Shown here: positions 31,002 through 39,752 of the stretch, one piece after another
Numbering within the stretch: position 1 is the first letter of the stretch
Layout: each line of letters starts with the position of its first letter
Assembly: GCA_910584995.1 (NCBI GenBank)
Contig: CAJUDW010000022.1
Span: 1-41,312 of the forward strand
Reading direction: 5' to 3'
DNA from: an uncultured Oscillibacter sp.
GTDB lineage: Bacteria > Bacillota > Clostridia > Oscillospirales > Oscillospiraceae
DNA: 41,312 nt
Notes under the pieces: model-generated
The model's input: the letters and a program-made list of their open reading frames with translations, nothing else
The model's database searches: none
Told to the model about the DNA's origin: nothing
Position numbers and translations under genes: made by a program

Positions 31002-32741
31002 TTACATCAAAAGGATCTCGTCGCAGGCCAGCACGGCAATGCAGTGCCGGGTCTCCTCCCGCAGGCGGAGGAGTTCATCCCCAAAGCGGATCTCCGTTCC
31101 CGGATAGGCGATGCCGCACTCCATACGCCCGCTGTCCTTTTCGGACTGATGCAACTTGGCCTCTGCCAAGTCCTCTTCCAGCTGTTTCAGCTTCAGTTCG
31201 GATACCGACATCTTCATCCGGAGTTTGCCCATCAGGCTGGACTTGGCCGGGCTGTCCGGCTGTTCCTCCAGCTTTTCCAGTTCCAGGGCCTGTTTTTTCA
31301 TTTTTTCCCGCACGTAATCCCGCTCGAAGTTCAGGCAGGGCGTGCCGCCCAGGGAAATGGCGGTCTTGCACTCCGACTTGGCGCCGATGGCGCTGGCGCT
31401 GATCTTTTTGGCGGCCCAGACCCGCCCACCCATGATGTTCCCCCGTCCGGAGCGGACGTGGATCTCCCCGCCGCAGAAAATCCTGCCGTTGACAATGCAG
31501 TCGGTCTGGAGATTCTCCTTGACGGAAATGATGGCGTTTTCAATATATTTGGAAAAGACGCAACGGGACGCCCGGATGACGGTGGTGCCGTCTCCCAGGA
31601 TCCCTTTGACTACCGTCAAATCGCCGCCGGCCTCAATGGTGCTGCCGGCCTCCACCACGCCGCCTACCCAGATGTTCCCCATGGCCTTGACGGAGAAGCC
31701 GCTGAGCACGTCGCCTTTGATATTGACGTCCCCTACGAACTTGATGTTTCCAGTGGAAAAATCCACATCGCCGTCAATATCCCAGACCGGCTTCACCTGG
31801 AACACCCGGCCGGTGAATTCCACATGGCCTCCGATGGAGGCCACCAAGGCGTCCCCGTCCTCGCTGATCTCCGTATTCCGGCCCTTGGGGAGGGGTACGG
31901 GCTTTCCGCTCTTGGCGGGAATCTCCTGATCCAGCACCGTCCGGCCCGGTTCGCCGTCGGTGGGACGGATCAGACGGCAGATCTCCTGGCCCTCTTGTAC
32001 GTTGCAGATCAGGTTCAGGGCGGTATAATCCACCTGGCCAAACTCATCCACCGTCAGGACCCGTTCCAGCACCCGGGGCACATAGTCCACGATGTTGCCG
32101 TTCCGCCCGTCAAAGGCAGGGGTCCCCTTTGCTACCAGGTACAGGTTAAAATACCGATCCCGCTCGTGGGACAGGCGGTCCAGCAGGGGCATATCCAGGC
32201 CGTAACAGATGCCCTGGGCCTCCAGGTTTTGGTAAAGCATATCCCGGGACAGATCTGCCCCCGCCCCCACCGGCGGAAAAACCACCAACCAGGCGTACAG
32301 CTTGTCGGAGGAGAGGAAAAACCAGGTGCGGGCGTCCAGCACCAGAGCCTCTTCTTCCTCGCCCTCCGCTTTTTTCTTGCTGTGCTTGCCCCGGCTTCTG
32401 CCCTTTGCCGTTTTCAGACGGGAGGCGCAAACGTTTTTCAGTGAAGACTGCAGGCGGTTTTTCTCCTTTGCAATCATCTCCGGCGGCAGGACGCCGTCCT
32501 CATCCATACAGAGATGGGGTGGGGGGATATGGGTGCCCGTTTCGCTTTGATAGAGTTTGTAAAGCTGGCGGATTGGATGCTCCATCGGCACCTCCAGTAG
32601 GGAGGGATCGCTGGGGATTTCCTCCTGGGTTTCCTGGATCTCCTGCGGGCTGTATTCCTCTTCTGGGAGAAGTTCCTCTTTCGGCGTGTCCTGGGCCTTG
32701 GAGCCAAACAGGAAGGATGTAATCTTATCTTTAATTGACAT
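31002..32741 (-). CDS. FapA / DUF342 family protein, copy 2
   Basis: A 579-residue paralogue of the FapA protein at 12626-14353, colinear along its full length. Shared segments include QVDYT-LN, GRNT-ISEDG-ALVA, HVEFTGR, VDFSTGNI, GDV-I-GDV-SGF, VRSGRG and the C-terminal YPGTEI. An acidic N-terminal tail (about 15-50), FapA N-domain, Gly/Val-rich beta-helix segment (about 300-440), coiled-coil (about 450-515) and small C-terminal domain follow. GGAGG lies 9 bp before the ATG. It converges on the FIST-MCP operon, while copy 1 sits beside cheX-cheY, so both copies keep company with chemosensory genes. Role unproven; a scaffold or polar organiser is one possibility. Confidence 0.9.
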   Translation of the reverse strand: MSIKDKITSFLFGSKAQDTPKEELLPEEEYSPQEIQETQEEIPSDPSLLEVPMEHPIRQLYKLYQSETGTHIPPPHLCMDEDGVLPPEMIAKEKNRLQSSLKNVCASRLKTAKGRSRGKHSKKKAEGEEEEALVLDARTWFFLSSDKLYAWLVVFPPVGAGADLSRDMLYQNLEAQGICYGLDMPLLDRLSHERDRYFNLYLVAKGTPAFDGRNGNIVDYVPRVLERVLTVDEFGQVDYTALNLICNVQEGQEICRLIRPTDGEPGRTVLDQEIPAKSGKPVPLPKGRNTEISEDGDALVASIGGHVEFTGRVFQVKPVWDIDGDVDFSTGNIKFVGDVNIKGDVLSGFSVKAMGNIWVGGVVEAGSTIEAGGDLTVVKGILGDGTTVIRASRCVFSKYIENAIISVKENLQTDCIVNGRIFCGGEIHVRSGRGNIMGGRVWAAKKISASAIGAKSECKTAISLGGTPCLNFERDYVREKMKKQALELEKLEEQPDSPAKSSLMGKLRMKMSVSELKLKQLEEDLAEAKLHQSEKDSGRMECGIAYPGTEIRFGDELLRLREETRHCIAVLACDEILLM

Positions 32742-33127
32742 TCTGCGGCGCCTCCATTCCGCCTTGGTTCGACAATACTATATCGTCGGCGCAGTAAAGA
32801 ATCCTTTGGGTTCTTTTCAGCGCGACGCTGTGTAACAGGGCTCCAGACCATATATGCGGCCCTTTGCGTCTGCCTTTATAGAAAACGCATGGGCGCAATG
32901 CGCATCGGCAGATCATAGGCCTGCCGGTTGAAAAGGAGCAAATGTCCCTTTACAACTGCGTTGACTACATTATACGCGGTCTCCGGCCTGTTGGCAAGGC
33001 GGAAGTTTTTACTCCCCGGCCCGCTTTGGGGGATTCGGGACGTCCCGTCTGCGGGCAGCCCCTCGGGGCAGGATGGCTGTGCTTCCCGTGTCCCCCCGTG
33101 TTCTGCCGGAGGGGAGGGCGGGGTCCC
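32742..33127. other. Gene-free stretch between FapA copy 2 and the chemoreceptor gene
   Basis: About 385 bp. A TATAGT near 32778 on the minus strand could serve the FapA gene, without a matching -35. No RNA or short gene was supported. Confidence 0.5.
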
Positions 33128-34714
33128 TCAGAGGTTTGCGAATACGTCTACCTGCCGCTGCAGTTCCCCGACGATCTCCTGGTTTGTGTGCATCCGCCGG
33201 GTAATGCCTGCCATGTCGTCCACCAGCGCCCGGGTGCTGCCGGCGGCGCCGCTGACGCCCTCCGCCGCACCGTCGATGGCGCCGGAGATGTTGGAAATGG
33301 AAGCGGCGACTCCATCCATCGCGGCCCGGAGCCGCTCCACGCGGCTGCTGAAGGCCTCGATACAGCTTTCTATGTATGCGGCGTCGTTCCGGTACTGCCG
33401 CCCGGACTGGGCCGCCTGCTCAAACTGCTGGAGGACAGCCCCGGTGAGATAGTCCACCAGTTCCTGTGCGCTTCCGGTGAGATACCCCACCGCTCCGGTG
33501 ACAACGCCGCTGACCTCCTGGATATGGTTTGCCGTCTCGGAGCAGGAATCCGCCAGGCGGCGGATCTCCTGGGCCACCACGGCGAAGCCCTTCCCGGCTT
33601 CTCCCGCCCGGGCGGCCTCTACAGTGGCGTTGATGGCGATCAAATCGGTAGAGGAGGAGATGGAGAGGATGTCCTGGGTCAGGATGCTGATCTGGTCTAC
33701 GCTTTTGCTCTTCCGGATGGCCTCGTCCAGTACGGCGGTGATCTCCTCCGTCTTGGTACGGATAGCTTCCATCCGCTCCTGGTTGGACTGCTCCAGTTCT
33801 TCCGCCCTGTCCCGCATGTCGCTGGAGTAAGCGGTGAGATTCCGGCACTCCTCTGCCATATCCGCGGCGTCGCTCCGGGTGCCGGAGGCGCTGGAGCGGA
33901 TGTCTGCCGTACTGGCCGCGATTTCCTCCAGGGCGGCGGAGAGTTGGCCGGTAAGGCCGGAAAGGGCCTGTACGCTGTCGCCGGACCGCTGGGTGCGGCT
34001 CCGGACCTCGTCCACTACGCCGCCGATGCTCTGGGAACTGCTTTGCAGGGTGGACATGGCGCCCCGGATAGGGGCGATGACGTATTTCCGGATAATGCGG
34101 AAGGCCGCCGCCACCAGGAATATCCCCGCTACCAGTGTGATGGCGCTGATGATGAGGGAGGTGACGTAAACGGAGAACAGGCGGCTCCGGGCCGCTTCCG
34201 CTTGGGCGCTGACGGCGGTGTAGAGGGCGTCCACGTCCTCTTCCACCTGGCCGCTCCAGTTGGCCACGTCCCCATTAGCCATGGCGTAGGCCTCCTGGGT
34301 CTTGCTGTCTGCGCTGGCGCAGACCAGGGAAACCAGGGCGTGCTTAAAGGCCTCATAGTCCTCCGCCAGGGCGCGGCAGGTCTCCAGTTCCTCCTGGGCG
34401 GCGGAGGCGGTGTAATCCGCCAGACGCTGGTCAAGTTCTGCCTCTTCCGCTTTGATCTCCCGGACCAGGCGGATCATCGTCCCATGATCCTCCGCTACAA
34501 TGTGGGACAGGGCCAGCCGGTGGATATTCATCATGGAGCGGCGGATTTCCTCCAGCCGCGCCTCGCTGGCCATGTACTCATCCACGATGACCCCGGCGTT
34601 GGCGTTCACGTTGTTGATACTGAAAACCGCCAGTATATTCGATAAAAGCGTCACCAGGCCCAGCAGGACAATGGGCAGGATCAACCTTTGCTGCAGTGTC
34701 AGTCTTCCCTTCAT
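33128..34714 (-). CDS. Transmembrane methyl-accepting chemotaxis protein
   Basis: A 528-residue chemoreceptor. TM1 about 9-31, an extracytoplasmic four-helix-bundle-type sensor (about 32-181), TM2 about 182-206, a short HAMP-like region, then the MCP signalling hairpin with tip STDLIAINATVEAARAGE and GKGFAVVAQEIRRLAD. The tip has Ser-Thr-Asp where most receptors have Gln-Thr-Asn. The ATG at 34714 has GGGAGGAG 6 bp upstream; a longer frame from TTG would include that site as coding. It follows a solute-binding lipoprotein by 40 bp on the same strand, so the lipoprotein is probably its ligand-presenting partner. Confidence 0.93.
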   Translation of the reverse strand: MKGRLTLQQRLILPIVLLGLVTLLSNILAVFSINNVNANAGVIVDEYMASEARLEEIRRSMMNIHRLALSHIVAEDHGTMIRLVREIKAEEAELDQRLADYTASAAQEELETCRALAEDYEAFKHALVSLVCASADSKTQEAYAMANGDVANWSGQVEEDVDALYTAVSAQAEAARSRLFSVYVTSLIISAITLVAGIFLVAAAFRIIRKYVIAPIRGAMSTLQSSSQSIGGVVDEVRSRTQRSGDSVQALSGLTGQLSAALEEIAASTADIRSSASGTRSDAADMAEECRNLTAYSSDMRDRAEELEQSNQERMEAIRTKTEEITAVLDEAIRKSKSVDQISILTQDILSISSSTDLIAINATVEAARAGEAGKGFAVVAQEIRRLADSCSETANHIQEVSGVVTGAVGYLTGSAQELVDYLTGAVLQQFEQAAQSGRQYRNDAAYIESCIEAFSSRVERLRAAMDGVAASISNISGAIDGAAEGVSGAAGSTRALVDDMAGITRRMHTNQEIVGELQRQVDVFANL

Positions 34715-34754
34715 ATGCTCTCCTCCCAAATGATCGTACTCACCGCCGGTCCCG

Positions 34755-35987
34755 CTACCGGGCCGTCACGCCCTCCGTCATGCGGTCCAGCTGGCTTTGC
34801 AGGGACGCGCCGGAGGGGTTGCCCTGGGCCATGCTTCCCGCAAATACGGACACCGGATCCCAGAATTTTCCTCCCACCCGCTGGAGTTGGGAAAATTCCG
34901 ACTGGGCCAGCAGCGCCGCAATAGGCGGGGAGGCCTGCACCTCCGGCGAATTGGCCGCGCTGATATTGGAAGGGCCCTGTCCCCGCATCTGGAAACGGAG
35001 GGCCTGGTTTTCCTCGCTGATGATCCATTCCGCCAGCCGGGCGGCCCAATCGGGATGTTCGGAGTAGGCATTGACGCCGATGAGTTTGCAGCCGGAGAAG
35101 GAAGCCATTTGAATTTCCTGTCCCGCGCAGGTAAAGGCGGGCAGCCGGGCAGCCCCGGCGTTTTCGCCCCAGGCCTCCTGGATAGCCACGCCGTTCCACA
35201 CGCCGCTGACGCCTGCAATGACGGAGCCGTCCCGCACACCGGCCATGAATTCCTCATCAGTCCGGCTGGAGAAGCCGGGGCTTGCGGCGATATCCAGCAT
35301 AGCCTGGGCCACGTCCACCCCACGGATGGGGCCTTCCGTGCTGTTCCAGGTGCAGTAATTGGTAATGCCGTCCGGGTTCAGTCCCACTTCCAGGCCGGTA
35401 TTGCCGAAAAAGGCGTAGACATACCAGGCGGAGGACCAGTCCATGGACACCTGCCGCCCTGCCTGGGCGGCGATTTCCACCATGCGGTTCAGACTTCGGA
35501 TATCCTCCTCAGAAAAGTAGGCCTTGTGATAATAGAGGAAATAGCCGTTATCCGCCGTCAGCGGATAGGCGTACAGGTTGTCGCCGACGCTGGCGGCTTC
35601 CACCGCCGCGGTGAGGTTGGCGCCCCTGATTTCCCCGGCGTTTTCAATGGGATCCAGCCCTCCTGCGGCAGCCAGGGCGGCCACCTGATCATCAGCGAAG
35701 GCGAATACGTCCGCGCCGCCCTCCAGATCGCCCAGCAGCCGGTCCTTGCAGTTGGATTCGCTCTGGGGCTCGTATGTCATGCGGAGATCCGCCTCGCCTG
35801 CGTACCGGCTTTGGAAGGAGGCGAGAATCTCCTCCATCAGGGCTGTGTCCTCCTCTGCGCCCCATACGGTCAGTTCAACCGTTTCCTTAGCGGGCCCGGC
35901 GTCCGGAGGCGGCGGCTCCTGGCCTCCGCAGGCAGTCATACTCAAGAGGGACATTGCCGCCAACAGCAAAAAAAACACCCGTTTCAT
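34755..35987 (-). CDS. Extracellular solute-binding lipoprotein (ABC family 1 type)
   Basis: A 410-residue lipoprotein: signal peptide with lipobox MTAC (lipidated Cys 20), then a two-lobe sugar-binding-type fold (ELTVWGAEEDTALMEEILASF at the start of lobe 1; YAYPLTADNGYFLYYHKAYF and WSSAWYVYAFFGNTG in the ligand groove region). Such proteins normally feed an ABC permease, but none is here; instead the next gene is a chemoreceptor. ATG 35987 is chosen; a GTG one codon earlier is an alternative, both behind AAAGGAAAGG. The likely task is ligand capture for sensing, possibly shared with a transporter elsewhere. A maltodextrin- or other sugar-like ligand is inference from the family. Confidence 0.92.
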   Translation of the reverse strand: MKRVFFLLLAAMSLLSMTACGGQEPPPPDAGPAKETVELTVWGAEEDTALMEEILASFQSRYAGEADLRMTYEPQSESNCKDRLLGDLEGGADVFAFADDQVAALAAAGGLDPIENAGEIRGANLTAAVEAASVGDNLYAYPLTADNGYFLYYHKAYFSEEDIRSLNRMVEIAAQAGRQVSMDWSSAWYVYAFFGNTGLEVGLNPDGITNYCTWNSTEGPIRGVDVAQAMLDIAASPGFSSRTDEEFMAGVRDGSVIAGVSGVWNGVAIQEAWGENAGAARLPAFTCAGQEIQMASFSGCKLIGVNAYSEHPDWAARLAEWIISEENQALRFQMRGQGPSNISAANSPEVQASPPIAALLAQSEFSQLQRVGGKFWDPVSVFAGSMAQGNPSGASLQSQLDRMTEGVTAR

Positions 35988-36097
35988 CACGGAACACGCC
36001 TTTCCTTTTGTTCTGAGAGAGAATGTGCGCCTGTCCCGCCTGCCTGCCCCAATGGTTCAAAACAGGCGGGGCCGCATAGGGGCAGAATACTATACTA

Positions 36098-36126
36098 ATT
36101 ATAGCATCTTCGCCATAGGATGGCAA
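36098..36126 (-). promoter_or_regulatory. Promoter of the binding-protein / chemoreceptor operon
   Basis: On the minus strand TTGCCA (36121-36126), 17-bp spacer, perfect TATAAT (36098-36103). The leader is about 105 nt. Confidence 0.85.
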
Positions 36127-36318
36127 CCCGTATTTGCGCTATGCGCCTGTGAAAAGGATGCGCATGGTTTCCGCCGGGGAGGGGGCCTCCGGCGTATTCC
36201 GGCTGCGGAGGCAAAGAGGCGGCTGCCACGGGATTGGCGGGTATTTTTGAAAAAACCGCTGTCAGCCGGAGGCGTTTTCGCATACCTTGGGAATGAGATT
36301 CAATTTGGAGGCGAGCGT

Positions 36319-37386
36319 ATGGCTCAGATAACCAATTTTTTTGTGGGCGCCAACAGCGGCGAGGGGTTCCGGAACCTTTTCCCGCAGATGGTGGACCTGG
36401 AGGATACATATGATTTCATGATTCTCAAGGGCGGGCCCGGGGTGGGCAAGAATACTTTTATGCGGGAGATTGGCCGGACCATGGAGCAGGCGGGCACGGC
36501 AGTGGAATACCTGTGGTGCTCCGGCGACCCGGATTCCCTGGACGGGGTGGTTCTGCCGGAGATCAAATGCGCGGTGGTGGATGGCACATCGCCCCACGTC
36601 ATGGAGCCCCGATACCCTGCCGCCGTGGATCGCTACGTGGATTTGGGACGTTTCTACGACCTGGCCGCCGCCAAATCTGCCGCCCAGGAGGTCAAAACCC
36701 ATACCCACGCCTACAAGGCCGCCTATGTCCGGGCCTATCGGGATCTGAAAGCGGCCCGGCAGGTGGAACTGGACGCCGCGGCCTCCGTGAAGCGGGGCTT
36801 CGACGCCGAAAAGCTGGATCGCCGGATCACCGGCATCGTCTCCCGGGAGATCCGGCGGCGGGGCGGGAAGCGGGGCGTCTCCGCCCTCCGGTTCCTGGGC
36901 GGCGTCACCCACAAGGGGAACGTCTGGCGGTTTGACAGCGTGGATGCCCTCTGTCCCAAGGTCTACGAGTTTGCCGACAGCTGGGAACTGGCGGGGGACG
37001 CCCTGGCCCGGCTCCGCCGGGAGGCGGAGGAGAACGGCTGGGACACCGTCGCCTGCCTGTCACCGGAGGACTTGGGCCGGGTGGAGCATCTGCTGATCCC
37101 CGGCCTGGGGCTGGCCTTTGTCACCTCCCGGCCCGGGATGGACTACGGGAAAAAGCCCTACCGCCGCCTGCGGCTGGACGCCATGACGGAGGTGGAGGGC
37201 CGCTCCCGCCTCCGGTTCCAGGCCCGGATGGCGTCCCTGCTCCGGGGAGAGGCTGTGGAGGCGCTGAAGGAGGCCAAGGCCAATCACGACAAGCTGGAGG
37301 CGGTCTATAACCCCTATGTGGACTTTGACGGCGTGCGGGAACTGGCGGCCATTGAGGCCGGACGGTTTCTCAGCTATTTGGGATAA
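36319..37386 (+). CDS. P-loop ATPase with altered Walker A (PRK06851-like)
   Basis: A 355-residue cytoplasmic protein resembling a conserved Firmicute ATPase family of unknown function (PRK06851-like, from memory): NFFVGANSGEGF at the N-terminus, FMILKGGPGVGKNTFM as the P-loop, CSGDPDSLDGVVLPE and VVDGTSPHVMEPRYP as family blocks. In that family the P-loop normally ends GKS or GKT; here it reads GKN followed by Thr, removing the usual Mg-coordinating hydroxyl at that position. Usual relatives of similar length carry a second P-loop-like half; here the C-terminal half is degenerate. GGAGGCG lies 7 bp before the chosen ATG. Single-gene unit; role unknown. Confidence 0.78.
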   Translation: MAQITNFFVGANSGEGFRNLFPQMVDLEDTYDFMILKGGPGVGKNTFMREIGRTMEQAGTAVEYLWCSGDPDSLDGVVLPEIKCAVVDGTSPHVMEPRYPAAVDRYVDLGRFYDLAAAKSAAQEVKTHTHAYKAAYVRAYRDLKAARQVELDAAASVKRGFDAEKLDRRITGIVSREIRRRGGKRGVSALRFLGGVTHKGNVWRFDSVDALCPKVYEFADSWELAGDALARLRREAEENGWDTVACLSPEDLGRVEHLLIPGLGLAFVTSRPGMDYGKKPYRRLRLDAMTEVEGRSRLRFQARMASLLRGEAVEALKEAKANHDKLEAVYNPYVDFDGVRELAAIEAGRFLSYLG

Positions 37387-37391
37387 AGGAA

Positions 37392-37423
37392 GGGAATCCC
37401 CGGCCGGCAGGCCGGGGATTCCC
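37392..37423 (+). terminator. Terminator after the P-loop ATPase gene
   Basis: Perfect 14-bp stem GGGAATCCCCGGCC with its complement, 4-nt loop, starting 6 bp after the stop, followed by TCTTGATT. Confidence 0.85.
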
Positions 37424-37460
37424 TCTTGATTCAATATGCCTGAATATGCCCGGAGGCCGT

Positions 37461-37815
37461 TTACAAGGAGCCTCCTGCCGCCAGGATGGCCTTGACCCTC
37501 TCGATGCCCATGCCTTTTCCGGCGGGGTTCAGATGGCCGCCGCAGGATATGGCGTATTTCCCGATCTCCTTGTGCCCCGCGTCATAGAGGGGGATTTCGA
37601 ATCCGTGATGTCCCCTTAGGAGGATCGCGCGGGACTGTATCCATATCCTCCTGGCAGATAGACCCGTCTTCGCCCCCCGGCGCCCTGGGCGGAGGCCGGG
37701 AGGGGCCTGTATCCCGCATAGGCGGCGTATCCGCTGGGGCCGTAAGGCACGCCCCGGCTGAGGATCAGACTTTAATCGTTATAGAGGACAGAGGCTGGCC
37801 GGGTAATATCCCGCT
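37461..37815 (-). pseudogene. Decayed tandem copy of the BlaR1 sensor tail
   Basis: Directly after the stop of the BlaR1-type gene, the minus strand encodes fragments of the same sensor domain. ASVLYND-stop-SLILSRG corresponds to APVLFGDHDLILSRG of the intact gene, and, in another frame further on, FEIPLYDAGHKEIGKY...GIERVKAILAAG corresponds to HAIPLYDSEGAVIGTF...TIDEAKAAMEMPQ, ending at a TAA at 37461. An in-frame stop (37772-37774), a frame change and loss of about 100 codons between the blocks show that it is dead. It is the remains of a duplication of the receptor gene or of a related sensor gene. Confidence 0.75.
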
Positions 37816-37820
37816 CCGGG

Positions 37821-39752
37821 TTACTGAGGCATCTCCATAGCCGCCTTGGCCTCGTCAATCGTCATACCCGAGGTATCCACCGTTTCGCCGCTGCCTCCCG
37901 CCAGGAAGGTTCCGATCACCGCCCCCTCCGAGTCGTACAGGGGGATGGCGTGGGGGCCGGGGTTCTCCGCCATCCATGCGTTGTAGCCCGCGTAATCCCC
38001 CGCGTCCAGATAGGCCTGGCCGGGCATGTCGGACTCCCGGACGTAGCCGGACACGCCGCCCTGGCCCGTAGCGGCGATGAGATCCGGCTGGCAGCCCACA
38101 TAGAAGGCGCTGGCCTCTGCACCGTAGGTCTCCCCTTTGCTGTTCCGGGGATAATCCCCGTCCACCAGCTTTGCCAGCATGGTGGAATTAAAGTGGTGGC
38201 CGGTGCTGGACAGGGCGGCTTCCGTGTTGCCCACAAAATACTCCTGGTAGCCAATGCCGTCCTTGCTCCGGAATATCTTGTAAATAACGCCGCCGCTGGA
38301 ACTGTAGGAATTTAGCTGCTCGTCCGGCAGAAGCGTACCGCCCCGGCTGAGAATCAGATCATGGTCGCCGAAGAGGACGGGGGCGTCCTCCGGCAGGCCG
38401 AAACCCTCCCGCAGTTTCCGCAAGAACGCCTCGCCGGGGGTTCCGTTGACGGTCACAACAGTATCCCCCTGTCCTCCGTCAGGCGCGTCCGGGGGAATTT
38501 CGTTCTCCGGTATCACTTGCACCATGGCGCCGGGATCCGCCGGGGCTTTGGACAGATCCACCTCGTCCTTGGGGGCCTCCGCCGGTTGGAAGGACAAGTC
38601 ATCTTGTTTCTGTACCTCCGAGTCCTTGGGGTTCTCCGCCGGTTTGGCAGGCGGGGCATCTTCTTTCCGCACCTCTGCGTTCTTTGGGGTCTCTACCGGC
38701 TTGGGAGGCAGGGTATCTTCCTTCTGCACCTCCGAGTCCTTGGAGGCCAGGGGCTCCCTGGCGGCCAGGGCGGCGGCGGTGCCGCAGGCCAGCAGGGCCG
38801 CAGACAGGGCCAGAACCAGGAACAGTTCCTTCCCCTTTAATTTTTTCACACGAAGCACGCGTTTCAATCTCCTTTCGACAGCCTCCTTTGTGGAGAGGGA
38901 CGAGGCCCAGGGGCCGCTTACCGCTTCACCGGAGGCAAATTTCAAAATCACGCTGCCGTAGGCGTACCGCTCCCGGCGGCCCATGGAGACCGCCGCCCGC
39001 TCGTCGCAGCCCTGCTCGGAGGCCTCCTGGATCTTCCGATCCAGCGCCCGGGCCAGGGGGTTGTACCAGTGGATGCAGCGGGCCAGCAGGGACAGGGCCT
39101 TCACCCAGAGATCCCCTGCCCGGACATGGGTCAGTTCATGGAGGAACAGGCAGCGAAGCTCCTCCGGGGAGAGGGACAGGCGGGGCGGGACCACCACGGC
39201 CGGGTGGAGGAGCCCCACGGTAAAGGGGGACGCCGCCAGGGGGTTTTCCATCAGGGACACCTGTCCCGCAAGGCCCAGGGAACGGCGGCAGGACTGGAAG
39301 GCCGTGACAGCCGCCGGGGAATTGCAGGGGGTGTTCCGGGACAGGACGTCCCGGCGGAACCGGAGATAGGCGGCCAGGCTCCAAAGGATGGCCGCCGCCG
39401 CGCCGATGCCCCAGAGGAGGGCCAGCAGGCGGAAGGTGTCCGGGGTCAGGGCGACTTCCACCGCCTCCGGCATCCGGGCCGGCGGGGCCTGGGGCGCCGC
39501 CGGAAGGAGCGGGAAGGCTGTGACAGCAGGGGCCGGGACGGTCTCCGGCAGGGCTGATGGAAAAGCGGAAGCGGGGAGCCTCAGACAGAGGGCCAGCCGC
39601 CCGACCGGTACCAGCAGGAAGAAAAGGGCGGCTTTCAGCATCCGGTAACTCCAGCGGGCCGGCAGGCGGTTCCCCAGAAGGCGGCCTGCCGCAAGGCACA
39701 GGGCCAGGACGGCACCGCTGGCGAGGCTCATGCCTAAAAGGGTGTTGATCAT
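37821..39752 (-). CDS. BlaR1/MecR1-family (M56) signal-transducing metallopeptidase
   Basis: A 643-residue membrane sensor-protease. Membrane helices about 4-22, 38-58 and 107-130, then the cytoplasmic M56 zinc protease with HELTH (His 205, Glu 206, His 209) and the distal EQGCDER, TM4 about 309-332, and an extracytoplasmic region. That region starts with three tandem 19-residue Lys/Glu/Pro repeats (338-394) and ends in a sensor (about 430-643) with no SxxK/SxN/KTG penicillin-binding motifs, so it does not look like a beta-lactam receptor. It overlaps the upstream repressor gene by 4 bp (ATGA), showing translational coupling. On stimulus the protease should lead to loss of the BlaI-type repressor. 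Ligand unknown. Confidence 0.92.
   Translation of the reverse strand: MINTLLGMSLASGAVLALCLAAGRLLGNRLPARWSYRMLKAALFFLLVPVGRLALCLRLPASAFPSALPETVPAPAVTAFPLLPAAPQAPPARMPEAVEVALTPDTFRLLALLWGIGAAAAILWSLAAYLRFRRDVLSRNTPCNSPAAVTAFQSCRRSLGLAGQVSLMENPLAASPFTVGLLHPAVVVPPRLSLSPEELRCLFLHELTHVRAGDLWVKALSLLARCIHWYNPLARALDRKIQEASEQGCDERAAVSMGRRERYAYGSVILKFASGEAVSGPWASSLSTKEAVERRLKRVLRVKKLKGKELFLVLALSAALLACGTAAALAAREPLASKDSEVQKEDTLPPKPVETPKNAEVRKEDAPPAKPAENPKDSEVQKQDDLSFQPAEAPKDEVDLSKAPADPGAMVQVIPENEIPPDAPDGGQGDTVVTVNGTPGEAFLRKLREGFGLPEDAPVLFGDHDLILSRGGTLLPDEQLNSYSSSGGVIYKIFRSKDGIGYQEYFVGNTEAALSSTGHHFNSTMLAKLVDGDYPRNSKGETYGAEASAFYVGCQPDLIAATGQGGVSGYVRESDMPGQAYLDAGDYAGYNAWMAENPGPHAIPLYDSEGAVIGTFLAGGSGETVDTSGMTIDEAKAAMEMPQ
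38571..38741 (-). repeat. Three tandem 57-bp coding repeats in the BlaR1 linker
   Basis: Three 19-codon units (residues 338-356, 357-375, 376-394) of the pattern K-D/N-x-E-V-x-K-x-D...P, plus a partial fourth. They form the stalk between the last membrane helix and the sensor and are a likely site of length variation. Confidence 0.9.

Noticed and set aside
31044..32444. A 466-codon plus-strand frame opposite FapA copy 2
   Set aside because: Antisense; the minus-strand product aligns along its full length with the other FapA copy.
32765..32815. Sigma-28 (flagellar) promoter upstream of FapA copy 2
   Set aside because: On the minus strand CAAA and GCCGACGATAT recall the pattern, but the -10 has two extra bases and the -35 is off; the match is too weak to claim.
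32942..34645. A 567-codon plus-strand frame opposite the chemoreceptor
   Set aside because: Antisense of a gene with TM segments and the MCP hairpin tip; no recognisable protein.
35746..36318. N-terminal extension of the P-loop ATPase
   Set aside because: The extension is antisense to the binding-protein gene and its promoter; the ATG at 36319 has a good ribosome-binding site and starts the family sequence.
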